Assembly (NCBI GenBank): GCA_913054455.1
Contig: CAJXIL010000009.1
Span: forward strand, 1-48,396
Reading direction: 5' to 3'
From: an uncultured Roseobacter sp.
GTDB taxonomy: Bacteria; Pseudomonadota; Alphaproteobacteria; Rhodobacterales; Rhodobacteraceae
DNA length: 48,396 nt
The notes below the pieces were generated by a model. That model was not told the DNA's origin. It saw only the letters and a program-made list of their open reading frames with translations, and ran no database searches. Made by a program: the position numbers and the translations under genes. Shown here in pieces: positions 27,330 through 35,134 of the stretch; position 1 is the stretch's first letter; every line of letters begins with the position of its first letter.

Positions 27330-27991
27330 CTCGTGTACTAAAAGCTGAGCGCAGAGAGCCGCTCTCCGGGGTGACCCGGTCTATCGTGGTGTTTCTGCAT
27401 GGCTATGGCGCCAACGGGGCGGACCTTTTGGGGCTTGCGGATCCATTGGCAGAACATCTGCCTGATACCCTATTCGTGGCACCAGATGCGCCAGAGAATT
27501 GCCCCGGAGCGCCAATGGGGTACCAGTGGTTTCCCATTCCCTGGATTGATGGATCTTCGGAAGAGGAAAGCATGCGGGGTATGAATGCCTCAATCGAGGA
27601 TTTGAATGCCTTCCTTGATGCGCTCATGGTGGATGAAGATGTCTTGCCTGAGCAGGTCGTTTTGTTTGGCTTCTCTCAGGGCACCATGATGAGCCTACAT
27701 GTGGCACCACGCCGCGAGGATGCAATTGCCGGCATTGTGGCCTTCTCAGGCCGCCTTTTGTCGCCCGATACGCTCAAAGACGAAGTGGTCAGCCGGATGC
27801 CGGTCATGCTGGTGCACGGGGATGCCGACGACGTGGTTCCGCCGCAATCCCTTCCAGAGGCAGCAGAAGCTCTGGATCAAGCAGGGTTCAAGGATGTCTT
27901 TGCCCATATCATGAAGGGCACAGGCCACGGGATCGCCCCCGACGGATTGAGCGTCTCCCTCGCCTTTATGCGCGACAAGCTGGGGCTTTAG
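27326..27991 (+). CDS. Carboxylesterase / phospholipase (PF02230)
   Basis: A 221-residue alpha/beta hydrolase of the phospholipase/carboxylesterase family. The oxyanion part is FLHGYGANGAD, the nucleophile is GFSQGTMM (about residue 117), the Asp is in HGDADDVVPP (about 168) and the His in GTGHGIAPDG. No signal peptide. The ATG overlaps the glycosylase stop (ATGA), which makes a two-gene unit, followed by a terminator. Natural substrate unknown; relatives hydrolyse short esters and lysophospholipids. Confidence 0.92.
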   Translation: MTRVLKAERREPLSGVTRSIVVFLHGYGANGADLLGLADPLAEHLPDTLFVAPDAPENCPGAPMGYQWFPIPWIDGSSEEESMRGMNASIEDLNAFLDALMVDEDVLPEQVVLFGFSQGTMMSLHVAPRREDAIAGIVAFSGRLLSPDTLKDEVVSRMPVMLVHGDADDVVPPQSLPEAAEALDQAGFKDVFAHIMKGTGHGIAPDGLSVSLAFMRDKLGL

Positions 27992-28005
27992 GCTATCGAA
28001 TATGA

Positions 28006-28037
28006 AAAAGATGCGGGCGGCTAGGCCTGCATCTTTT
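28006..28037. terminator. Terminator after the esterase, also facing rluE
   Basis: A 13-bp stem with one G-U pair (AAAAGATGCGGGC 28006-28018 with GCCTGCATCTTTT 28025-28037), a 6-base loop and T residues at the end. It lies between convergent genes and could work in both directions. Confidence 0.75.
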
Positions 28038-28058
28038 GGCAGTGCGAGCGGACCTGAT

Positions 28059-28769
28059 CTATCTGGATTTGTGCCGAGGTTTGCTGCGCCGCTTTTGCGT
28101 GCCAGATGCGCTGCGCTCGGGGTCCTTGCCATCTCGGCCATTGGTTCTATTGGCTTTGTTCTGTTGCATCCTGCGGTTTGGCAGCTGCGAAGGTTTGGCA
28201 GGGCCTGGAATAGATGGAACCTCCAGATCCTCCCAATTTCCCTGGGGCAGCCCGTCCAGGCTCCAGGCACCGACACTATAGCGAATGAGACGCAGGGTTG
28301 GGAAACCCACGGCAGCAGTCATCCGTCGCACCTGGCGGTTTTTTCCCTCTTTTAGCGTGAGAGAGATCCAGCTGGCGGGGATGGATTTGCGCGCCCGAAT
28401 TGGTGGCTCCCGTGTCCAAAGCTGCGCAGGCTCTTCCATCAGAAAAGCCTTTGCAGGCCGGGTTACACCATCTTTGAGAGTCACGCCTTGTTCCAAAGCT
28501 GCCAGAGCGACGGCATCTGGCTCTCCCTCCACCTGCACCCAATAGGTCTTGGCCATCTTGTGCTGCGGGTCGCTGATCCATGCCTGCAACCGGCCGTTAT
28601 CGGTCAAAAGCATCAGGCCTTCACTGTCGCGATCCAATCGGCCAGCAGCATAGACGCCGGGGCAGTTGATATAGGCGCTCAGCGTTGGGCGTGCAGAACC
28701 CTGGCTGCCGGAATCGGTAAACTGCGGCAGCACATCAAAGGGTTTGTTAAAACGGATGAGACGGGTCAT
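28059..28769 (-). CDS. Pseudouridine synthase, RluE/RsuA family
   Basis: Isomerises a uridine in rRNA to pseudouridine. It has 236 residues and no S4 domain, like RluE (U2457 of 23S). The catalytic Asp is in [17 protein letters not shown] (about residues 43-59), followed by [11 protein letters not shown], and the C-terminal part contains [22 protein letters not shown], quoted only in part here as the [11 protein letters not shown] motif. The last 45 residues form an Arg/Lys/Ser-rich tail not found in the core, perhaps for rRNA binding. It is a single gene convergent with the esterase. The precise site modified is inferred. Confidence 0.9.
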   Translation of the reverse strand: MTRLIRFNKPFDVLPQFTDSGSQGSARPTLSAYINCPGVYAAGRLDRDSEGLMLLTDNGRLQAWISDPQHKMAKTYWVQVEGEPDAVALAALEQGVTLKDGVTRPAKAFLMEEPAQLWTREPPIRARKSIPASWISLTLKEGKNRQVRRMTAAVGFPTLRLIRYSVGAWSLDGLPQGNWEDLEVPSIPGPAKPSQLPNRRMQQNKANRTNGRDGKDPERSASGTQKRRSKPRHKSR

Positions 28770-28984
28770 GGCGGATGCTTAGGTCTATCCGCAATGGCAT
28801 GCAAGCGATCTAGAAGCTCCCTGTCACAGGGCTGTCATGGGGCGGTGATAGCGATCATGCGAAATCTTGTGGCTGACAAGGGCTTGCCAGAGAAAAACCA
28901 CGAGATATAGTCAAAGTTATGCTGGGGCGGGTTCCCCGCTCTGGTGCCGGGAACGGGCAGACAGGGCGAGGAAGACGTAGCATC

Positions 28985-29569
28985 ATGGATGGCGATTTCA
29001 GAACTGATTTTGTAAGAGACCCCAGCGCATTGCGGCAACATCCTGCCCTTGTGCTCAACGCGGACTATCGACCGCTATCCTATTATCCGCTCTCACTCTG
29101 GAGCTGGCAGGACGCTGTCAAGGCAGCCTGGTTGGACCGGGTGGATATCCTGGCGGAATATGACGAAGTGGTTCATAGCCCCAGTACTCAGATCCGAATA
29201 CCCTCTGTTGTGGTGCTCAAAGACTATGTCAAACCTCAAAAGCGCGTGGCCTTCACGCGCTTTAATTTATTTCTGAGGGATGAGTTTTGCTGCCAGTACT
29301 GCGGAGCCCGTGGAGATCTGACTTTTGATCATGTGGTTCCGCGCGCAGCCGGCGGGATCACCAGCTGGGAAAACGTGGTGGCAGCTTGTTCTCCCTGCAA
29401 CTTAAAGAAGGGGTCCAAGCCTTTGCATATGTTGCCTATGTCTCTTCGGAAGGCGCCCCGGCGTCCTGGCGCAGAAGAGTTGCGCAACACCGGGCGTAAG
29501 TTCCCCCCCAACCATCTACACGACAGTTGGATGGATTTTCTCTATTGGGATACTGAACTCGATGCGTGA
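28985..29569 (+). CDS. HNH endonuclease family protein
   Basis: A 194-residue protein with one HNH domain. The pattern CQYCG, then TFDHVVPRAAGG, then CSPCNLKKG gives the two zinc-binding Cys pairs and the catalytic His. The N-terminal part (VLNADYRPLSYYPLSLWSW) is common in a broadly conserved bacterial HNH group. Its role is unknown; no partner methylase or restriction gene is present, so it is not a restriction system by context. The ATG at 28985 has GAGGAAG upstream; the longer frame from 28919 adds a Gly/Arg-rich leader without conservation signs. Confidence 0.85.
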   Translation: MDGDFRTDFVRDPSALRQHPALVLNADYRPLSYYPLSLWSWQDAVKAAWLDRVDILAEYDEVVHSPSTQIRIPSVVVLKDYVKPQKRVAFTRFNLFLRDEFCCQYCGARGDLTFDHVVPRAAGGITSWENVVAACSPCNLKKGSKPLHMLPMSLRKAPRRPGAEELRNTGRKFPPNHLHDSWMDFLYWDTELDA

Positions 29570-29595
29570 AGGCCCAACTTGGGTGCTGGGCCTTC
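29568..29595. terminator. Hairpin after the HNH gene
   Basis: A 9-bp perfect stem (GAAGGCCCA 29568-29576 with TGGGCCTTC 29587-29595) and a 10-base loop that begins inside the stop codon. No T-run follows, so it is a weak terminator candidate for both convergent genes. Confidence 0.45.
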
Positions 29596-29631
29596 CAGAG
29601 GTCAACGCTGGGTCACCTAAAGACGCTCCCG

Positions 29632-30678
29632 TTAATGCTCTGCGCGTTGCAGCATGCCAAATAGATCCCGTGGATCATCTGGATCAGCCAACATGTCCAA
29701 ATCAATAAAGAATTCGGTGTCTTTGATGCGATCACGAATGTAGCGAAGGGCGCTGAAATCTTCGATGGCAAAGCCGACGCTGTCAAACAGGGTGATCTGT
29801 TTATTATCGCGCCGTCCGGGTTTTTGCTCCAGAATGACCTGCCAAAGCTCGGTCACTTCAAAATCGTCCGGCATTTGTTGAATTTCTCCCTCAACGCGGG
29901 TTTGTGGAGGGAACTCAACAAAGACATCTGCGCGGGTCAGGATGCCTGCCGCCAGTTCGGTCTTACCTGGGCAATCGCCGCCGATGGCATTGATATGCAC
30001 GCCAGCCCCCACCATGTTGTCTGTCAGGATCGTGGCGTTTTGCTTGTCCGCAGTACAGGTGGTCAGAATTTGCGCGCCTTCAATGGCTTCCTCGGGCGTG
30101 GAGCAACAAACTACCTCAAGGCCTACGGCGGCCAGATTGCGGGCGCATTTCTCTGTTGCTGCGGGATCCTTATCATATAGGCGCACGGTCTTCAGCCCGC
30201 AGATTGCCTTCATTGCCAGGGTCTGGAATTCAGACTGCGCCCCATTTCCGATCATCGCCATGGTGTCAGACCCCTTTGGGGCCAAATGTTTAGCCACCAT
30301 TGCTGAGGTGGCGGCGGTGCGGAGAGCCGTGAGCATAGTCATTTCTGTCAGCAACACCGGATAGCCGGTATAGACATCGGCCAGCAGCCCAAAGGCGGTG
30401 ACCGTCTGCAGGCCTTCGCTGGTGTTTTTGGGGTGGCCATTGACGTATTTGAACCCATAGGCCTCCCCATCGGAGGTGGGCATCAATTCAATCACGCCAA
30501 CCTCAGAGTGGCTGGCAACGCGCGGAGTTTTATCGAACAATTCCCATCGCTTAAAGTCAGCCTCTATATATTCCGCCAGATCGCGCAGCATGGCCTCTAT
30601 GCCAATGTCATGGACCAGACGCATCATATTGTCGACGCTGACAAAGGGAACGAGGGCTTTATGCGAGGGCAAAGTCAT
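29632..30678 (-). CDS. Ornithine cyclodeaminase
   Basis: Converts L-ornithine to L-proline with release of ammonia, using bound NAD. It has 348 residues of the OCD/mu-crystallin family. MPTSDGEAYGFKYVNGHP near residue 67, the Rossmann motif MAMIGNGAQSEFQ (about residue 140), the LYDKDP dinucleotide segment and the GGDCPGKTEL stretch support the call; the last holds the catalytic Asp. It is the third gene of an arginase/CtlX/OCD unit, overlapping CtlX by ATGA. Together they take arginine to proline. Confidence 0.92.
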   Translation of the reverse strand: MTLPSHKALVPFVSVDNMMRLVHDIGIEAMLRDLAEYIEADFKRWELFDKTPRVASHSEVGVIELMPTSDGEAYGFKYVNGHPKNTSEGLQTVTAFGLLADVYTGYPVLLTEMTMLTALRTAATSAMVAKHLAPKGSDTMAMIGNGAQSEFQTLAMKAICGLKTVRLYDKDPAATEKCARNLAAVGLEVVCCSTPEEAIEGAQILTTCTADKQNATILTDNMVGAGVHINAIGGDCPGKTELAAGILTRADVFVEFPPQTRVEGEIQQMPDDFEVTELWQVILEQKPGRRDNKQITLFDSVGFAIEDFSALRYIRDRIKDTEFFIDLDMLADPDDPRDLFGMLQRAEH

Positions 30679-31601
30679 GAAGGGGTCCTTTCACGGGGGC
30701 TAAGATGAATACCTGCCAACATGCAGCGTACCGATCCCCCGGCTGTTTCGATTGTAGGAATAGACAGAGGCAGCAGCGTCGTGCTGCGCTCGATTATGCT
30801 GACCTGATCCGGGCGCAGGGCCTGCAGGGCGCGGCCAGAGAGCGCCAAGAGGGGGGCAGCTCCTGTGAGGGCAAACGCATTACCTGCGAAATTCTGGATC
30901 TGCTCTTCAGTGAGATCGATGACCTCATGGCCGGTTTCCTCTAGGCGTGTGGCGATTTCGGCGCGCCGAGTCGAGTCACTGATCATCGACAGGCAAATCA
31001 TGGCAAAATCCGTGCCAATCCCCATCAAGACATTGCTATGATAGACTTCGCACCCCTGTGAATCCCGGGCCTCAAAGGCCATGGGTTCATAGTTAAAATG
31101 AGTGCAAAATCGCTCCAGCAGAACCGGATCGGCGCGGTTAGATTTTACCGTATAGGCAATGCGGCCAATGTGATCGAGCACCATGGCGCCGGTACCCTCC
31201 AGCGCCAAGCCATCCTCCTCAAGGCCAGAGAAGTCGATGACATCCTGGACGCGATAGCTGCGTTTTAGTTCTTCAATGATGTCCCAGCGCCGTTCCAGTC
31301 GGCGATTGGGAGCATGCATCGGATAAATGGCAATATGGCCACCGGAGTGGGTTGAAAACCAGTTGTTGGGAAAAACGCTATCTGGCGTGGCGGTTCCGGT
31401 GTCGTCAAAGACATGCACCTGAACGCCAGAGGTGCGAAGAGTTTCTACTGCTGTATCAAACTCTTGGAGCGCATTCTTGCGCACTGACGCTGGTTCGCCC
31501 CCGGTGATTTGAAAGGCGTTGTCACCTTTGGTATCTGGGTTTGAGCAAAAATTATGCGGGCGCACCATCACCACGGCGCGAGGGGCTTGCAACGTATTCA
31601 A
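30675..31601 (-). CDS. ctlX: Citrulline/arginine deiminase-like hydrolase CtlX
   Basis: Guanidino-modifying hydrolase of the arginine deiminase/DDAH superfamily; the CtlX group is linked to citrulline use. It has 308 residues. The substrate Asp/Asn region is DSVFPNNWFSTH (about residue 74), LEGTGAMVLD contains the conserved Glu, EVYHSNVLMGIG holds the catalytic His, and the nucleophile Cys is in GGSVRCMLAG near the C-terminus. The start is a TTG at 31601 that overlaps the arginase stop as TTGA; a second TTG lies 9 bases on and an ATG at codon 12. Placement between arginase and ornithine cyclodeaminase suggests joint arginine/citrulline catabolism. Confidence 0.88.
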   Translation of the reverse strand: MNTLQAPRAVVMVRPHNFCSNPDTKGDNAFQITGGEPASVRKNALQEFDTAVETLRTSGVQVHVFDDTGTATPDSVFPNNWFSTHSGGHIAIYPMHAPNRRLERRWDIIEELKRSYRVQDVIDFSGLEEDGLALEGTGAMVLDHIGRIAYTVKSNRADPVLLERFCTHFNYEPMAFEARDSQGCEVYHSNVLMGIGTDFAMICLSMISDSTRRAEIATRLEETGHEVIDLTEEQIQNFAGNAFALTGAAPLLALSGRALQALRPDQVSIIERSTTLLPLSIPTIETAGGSVRCMLAGIHLSPRERTPS

Positions 31602-32524
31602 TTATAGCTCCGAGTTGGACGGTCAAAGACCCTGCGTCCAAGGGCGGATGCGCAAAGATCGACCATCAAATCTGCAGTGCGGCCTCGTTCGTCCAAGAAG
31701 GGATTAAGCTCGACCAAATCCAACGAAGTCATCAATCCGGAATCATGGAGCATCTCACAGACCAAATGCGCCTCTCGCACGGTCGCCCCTCCGGGAACCG
31801 TGGTGCCAACGGCGGGAGCCACCGAGGGGTCGAGGAAATCCACATCCAAAGAGACATGTAGCAGGCCATTGGCGGCGGCAACCTGACCCAGGAACTTGGC
31901 CAGCGGACCAGCGATCCCGTTTTCGTCTATGTCGCGCATATCTTGGCGATGGATCTTGCTGGCCTCCAGTGCTTGGCGCTCGGCTTTGTCTACAGACCGC
32001 AGCCCGATCATGAAGACATTTTCTTCTGGAACCGGATTCGAGACAGAAGGAAAACCCGCAAAACCCTCGCGGCCAGTGAAGTACCCAACAGGGGTTCCAT
32101 GCAGGTTGCCGCTATCCGTGGTCTGGGGGGTGTGAAAATCCGTATGGGCATCCAGCCACAAGACAAATAGCGGACGCCCAACTGAGGCGGCATAATCGGC
32201 TACGCCCGTAACAGACCCTAGGGACAGGGAGTGATCCCCGCCCAAAAAGATAGGCAGGCCTTCGGCCATGCTGTGGCGCGCGATTTCGGCCAATGTAGCT
32301 GTCCAGCCAATGGTCTGTTTTGGGGCAAAAACAGGGCCATCTTCGGAATCCGGATCATGTGCAGCTGGCGTCAGATTACCGAGATCCGTGATTTCATGGC
32401 CAAGCCCCGCCAGCGCTGAGACAAGACCCGCCGTGCGGTAGGCATCCGGCCCCATCAGGCAACCAGGGCGGCGTTTACCACTGTCCACGGGGGCGCCAAT
32501 CAGGAAACAGGTCTTCTTGGTCAC
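31598..32524 (-). CDS. rocF: Arginase
   Basis: Hydrolyses L-arginine to ornithine and urea with a binuclear manganese site. It has 308 residues. The metal motifs are GGDHSLSLGSV (about residue 100), WLDAHTDFHTP (about 126) and SLDVDFLDPSVAPAVG (about 228), and TTVPGGATVREA follows. A GTG at 32524 (reading MTKKTCFLIGAP) is chosen because a GGAG stands about 9 bases upstream; a GTG at 32539 would add five residues but has no site. It is the first gene of the arginine operon, divergent from the Lrp-type regulator. Confidence 0.92.
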   Translation of the reverse strand: MTKKTCFLIGAPVDSGKRRPGCLMGPDAYRTAGLVSALAGLGHEITDLGNLTPAAHDPDSEDGPVFAPKQTIGWTATLAEIARHSMAEGLPIFLGGDHSLSLGSVTGVADYAASVGRPLFVLWLDAHTDFHTPQTTDSGNLHGTPVGYFTGREGFAGFPSVSNPVPEENVFMIGLRSVDKAERQALEASKIHRQDMRDIDENGIAGPLAKFLGQVAAANGLLHVSLDVDFLDPSVAPAVGTTVPGGATVREAHLVCEMLHDSGLMTSLDLVELNPFLDERGRTADLMVDLCASALGRRVFDRPTRSYN

Positions 32525-32580
32525 GGTGAAAATCTCCACTATTGAATCTATGAAGTCTATAAATCTCCGAAATGAGGTGG

Positions 32581-32594
32581 TTGAAATCGATCAA
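32581..32594. promoter_or_regulatory. FNR-like half-conserved palindrome between rocF and the lrp-type gene
   Basis: TTGAAATCGATCAA differs from the FNR/FnrL consensus TTGAT-N4-ATCAA at a single base. It lies 43 bases before the regulator start and 57 before arginase. It could equally be part of an AsnC-family operator. Evidence is only by eye. Confidence 0.3.
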
Positions 32595-32636
32595 ATTGGC
32601 CGATATGGAGGGCTATGTCACAATATGGAGGCTCAG

Positions 32637-33062
32637 ATGGATAAAACGGACGAGCGATTGATTGCAGCGTTGCGGCGCAACGCACGTGCTAGCCTTTCAG
32701 ATCTCGCATTGGAGCTTGATCTGTCCCGCACAACCGTAAGGGCGCGGATCGAACGTTTACAACTGCGCGGTGACGTTCTGGGCTTTACAGTCGTTCTGAA
32801 AGAAGACGTTCTGCGGGATCCCGTGCGTGGTTTGATGATGATCGGGATCGAAGGGCGCGGTGCCAGCCGGATCGTGCGCCAGCTACAGGGCATCCCAGAG
32901 GTACGCGCCATTCATACAACAAATGGCCGTTGGGATCTCATCGTCGAATTGGGTACGGAAACCCTGGAAACGCTTGATGCAGCGCTTGCCAAGATCAGAA
33001 CCTTTGATGGGGTGGTGAGCAGCGAAACCAATCTGTTGTTGGCGACCAAAAAGGATTCGTGA
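32637..33062 (+). CDS. Lrp/AsnC family transcriptional regulator
   Basis: A 141-residue DNA-binding regulator. The N-terminal winged HTH begins MDKTDERLIAALRRNARAS and its recognition helix is near LSRTTVRARIERLQ. A C-terminal RAM effector domain follows (about residues 60-141), with VRAIHTTNGRWDLIVEL. The ATG at 32637 has GGAGG 5 bases upstream and gives the usual short N-terminus; ATG 32625 is possible. It is divergent from the arginase operon and likely controls it, probably responding to arginine or ornithine. Its stop abuts the dsbB stop (33062/33063) with no terminator between. Confidence 0.9.
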   Translation: MDKTDERLIAALRRNARASLSDLALELDLSRTTVRARIERLQLRGDVLGFTVVLKEDVLRDPVRGLMMIGIEGRGASRIVRQLQGIPEVRAIHTTNGRWDLIVELGTETLETLDAALAKIRTFDGVVSSETNLLLATKKDS

Positions 33063-33530
33063 TCAGGTTTTACTGCGCGCAGCAGCAATCCAAAGGCCGA
33101 CCAGCGCAAAGGAGATAATTGCGTTCCAGCTGGCCATCGACAGCGTGAACAGCTCCCAGGGCACCTCATCGCAGCGCACCAGCGGGGCACCCATGATCTG
33201 CTCCATCAACTGCTCGGGGGTCAACCCGCCAACTGGACCGGAGGTGCAGGTCGTCGGCCCCTCCCAATAGCCACGCTCGACCCCAGTGTGGTAGACGCCA
33301 ATCCCGGCAGTAACCAAGGCCGCGAAGGCCCCAAGGTACAAGAGCGCGGTCATCCCCACACCAGGCAGCAGAAATGCAAGGATCCCGATGCCCACGGCCG
33401 CCACATGAGGGTAGCGCTGCCAATAGCACATTTTGCAGGGCGGTAGCTCTCCAATATACTGAAAACCAAGCGCTCCCAGCATCATAGCCGCAGAGCCTAA
33501 GGTTGCTGCCAGGATAAGAATTCGTCGCAT
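33063..33530 (-). CDS. dsbB: Disulfide bond formation protein DsbB
   Basis: Inner-membrane protein that reoxidises DsbA and passes electrons to quinone. It has 155 residues and four predicted helices. The first periplasmic pair is the CKMC in LPPCKMCYWQRYPH (about residues 32-35). The second-loop cysteines are in TTCTSGPVGG and VRCDEVPW. The position directly after a DedA-type gene (1 base from its stop) suggests co-transcription. It converges on the Lrp-type gene with no gap. Confidence 0.93.
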   Translation of the reverse strand: MRRILILAATLGSAAMMLGALGFQYIGELPPCKMCYWQRYPHVAAVGIGILAFLLPGVGMTALLYLGAFAALVTAGIGVYHTGVERGYWEGPTTCTSGPVGGLTPEQLMEQIMGAPLVRCDEVPWELFTLSMASWNAIISFALVGLWIAAARSKT

Positions 33531-33531
33531 A

Positions 33532-34110
33532 TCACAGATACCTCAATACCAGAAAGCCGCCAAACAAGAGCGCCACAAAGACCGTGAAGACAAGGCCCAA
33601 GCGCTGTTCGATGAAATCACGAATAGGGGCCCCAAAGGCCCGCAGCAGCCCGGCCACAATGAAGAAGCGCAAGGCCCGGGCCAAGATGGAGGTCGCCAGG
33701 AATGTCATCACCGGCATGCCGGTCCAGCCGGACATGATTGTAATGACCTTATAGGGGAAGGGGGTAATACCAGCCCCCAAAACAGCCCAGAAGCCGAAGT
33801 CATTGAATTTGGTGTTAAACTCTTCGATCGCCGCACCCTTGCCCATGGCCTCTAGGATGGGTTGGCCAAGGCTTTCATAGAACATGGCGCCGATGGCATA
33901 GCCCAACATACCGCCGGCCACCGAGGCAATCAGCGCGACTGAGGCAATCAGCCAGGCCCGCGAGGGACGCGCCAGGATCATTGGAATCATCAAGACATCG
34001 GGGGGAATGGGAAAGAAGGAGCTTTCTATAAAGGAGACCGCAGCGAGCCACCATAGAGCGTGACGGTGATCCGCCAGGGACATGGTTCGATCATAGAGCC
34101 TGCGCAGCAT
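33532..34110 (-). CDS. DedA/YqaA-family membrane protein
   Basis: A 192-residue membrane protein with a VTT (DedA) domain, YqaA type. Members are inner-membrane proteins linked to membrane homeostasis and lipid carrier handling. Segments PIPPDVLMIPMILARP, ASVAGGMLGYAIGAMFYE and AGITPFPYKVITIMSG are conserved. The start at 34110 (MLRRLYDRTMSLADH) has GGGG about 6 bases upstream. The frame stays open to 34515 on the same strand, but that extension runs through the tRNA-Leu gene on the opposite strand and is not coding. dsbB follows 1 base later. Confidence 0.93.
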   Translation of the reverse strand: MLRRLYDRTMSLADHRHALWWLAAVSFIESSFFPIPPDVLMIPMILARPSRAWLIASVALIASVAGGMLGYAIGAMFYESLGQPILEAMGKGAAIEEFNTKFNDFGFWAVLGAGITPFPYKVITIMSGWTGMPVMTFLATSILARALRFFIVAGLLRAFGAPIRDFIEQRLGLVFTVFVALLFGGFLVLRYL

Positions 34111-34271
34111 CTGAAACCCCTTTAGTTTTCCCTGCATTAGCGGCGTCGCACAGGGGCGGGATGAGGTCAATATCAGTGTAAGACCCGCAGTGGAAAATCG
34201 CCAATTTTCTCTATTCTCCGTGACGTTTTCCTCTGGACCTCCGGTTCGGGCTTGGGTAGGAACAGGGCGTT

Positions 34272-34357
34272 GCCCAAGTGGCGGAATGGTAGACGCAGGG
34301 GATTCAAAATCCCCCGCTGGTGACAGCGTGCCGGTTCGAGTCCGGCCTTGGGTACCA
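34272..34357 (+). tRNA. tRNA-Leu (anticodon CAA)
   Basis: An 86-base gene with the CCA end encoded (34355-34357). The acceptor pairs GCCCAAG with CTTGGGT, apart from a terminal G-U. The anticodon stem GGGGA/TCCCC holds TTCAAAA, giving CAA, which reads UUG. A long variable arm (GCTGGTGACAGC) is typical of class II tRNA-Leu, and the T-loop GTTCGAGTC is present. No integrase or duplicated 3' end lies near. Confidence 0.96.
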
Positions 34358-34364
34358 TTAAAAT

Positions 34365-34409
34365 CAAGGCCTTGTGCGATTAAGTTCGTGCGAGGCCTTG
34401 TTTGTTTTG
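34365..34409 (+). terminator. Terminator of tRNA-Leu
   Basis: Stem CAAGGCCT 34365-34372 with AGGCCTTG 34393-34400, a 20-base loop and a T-rich tail TTTGTTTT. It begins 8 bases after the tRNA end. Confidence 0.65.
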
Positions 34410-34608
34410 AATGATTTAAACCAGACTCTTTGCGGCCTGCATTCGGCATCGCGGGGCATTCAGTTCGCCTGCATTGCTGTTTAAACGCTCCAAAATAGCG
34501 CCCATTGCTGTGCAAAAACCCACTCCTATTGACTGCTTGTTTTTTACGCGGCTCGCCGCCCTTGACTTTGCGTCATGCCCTTAGGTGACAGGTGGTCAGG
34601 CACATTTA

Positions 34609-34631
34609 GTTCATATACGAATTAAATGAAC
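34609..34631. promoter_or_regulatory. Candidate MarR-type operator
   Basis: GTTCAT (34609-34614) and ATGAAC (34626-34631) form a perfect inverted repeat with an 11-base spacer in an AT-rich stretch 20 bases before the regulator start. Location and form suit autoregulation by the MarR protein. Confidence 0.45.
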
Positions 34632-34651
34632 AACCGGACTGGAGCCATGTT

Positions 34652-35134
34652 TTGACAGTAAAGTTGCGTGTCTTTCATCAATTGCAGGTGGCCCATAGTG
34701 CCTTGTTTCGCGCAGCGGACCGGCGGACACGGCAGGCAGTGGGGCTGACCACAAGCCAGTTTGCTGTCCTCTTTGTGCTGTCACAATCAGACGCTCAGCC
34801 AATTTCAGAAATCGCCAAACGCCTTTCTATGGGGAAATCCAGCCTGACCGGCCTAGTGGACCGCATGGTTGAGCGGGGTTTGGTTGCGCGTCGGGCCTCA
34901 CCCAGCGACGGACGCGTGACCAATATTCACCTTGAGCCCAGCGGCGTGGCGCTTCTTGCCCGGGGCAAAGAGGAAACCAAACACTTTAATAGGGCGCTTC
35001 TATCGCCGTTTAACGAAGACGAACAGAGAGTTATACAGCGTTTCTTAACTCACCTGACTGAACACGCTGATGAGATTATCGATCCTGAAACCACCCGGAG
35101 TGGAGGCGAAAATGATCCAGTCAACGCGGCGTGA
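34652..35134 (+). CDS. MarR family transcriptional regulator
   Basis: A 160-residue dimeric winged-helix regulator. LTTSQFAVLFVLSQSDAQ and ISEIAKRLSMGKSSLTGLVDR (helices and recognition helix, about residues 33-72) and the wing RRASPSDGRVTNIHL are canonical. It seems to start with TTG at 34652, because GGAG stands 7 bases upstream while the nearby ATG at 34647 opens only a two-codon frame (ATG TTT TGA). It overlaps the next gene by 23 bases, so both are likely one unit, possibly under a self-operator at 34609-34631. Signal molecule unknown. Confidence 0.9.
   Translation: MTVKLRVFHQLQVAHSALFRAADRRTRQAVGLTTSQFAVLFVLSQSDAQPISEIAKRLSMGKSSLTGLVDRMVERGLVARRASPSDGRVTNIHLEPSGVALLARGKEETKHFNRALLSPFNEDEQRVIQRFLTHLTEHADEIIDPETTRSGGENDPVNAA

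Noticed and set aside
28985-29569. Restriction-modification system around the HNH gene
   Set aside because: No methyltransferase or specificity gene is near, and this HNH group is widespread without them.
34111-34515. N-terminal extension of the DedA-type gene
   Set aside because: The open frame runs through the antisense of tRNA-Leu, and the real start at 34110 has a ribosome site and the family N-terminus.
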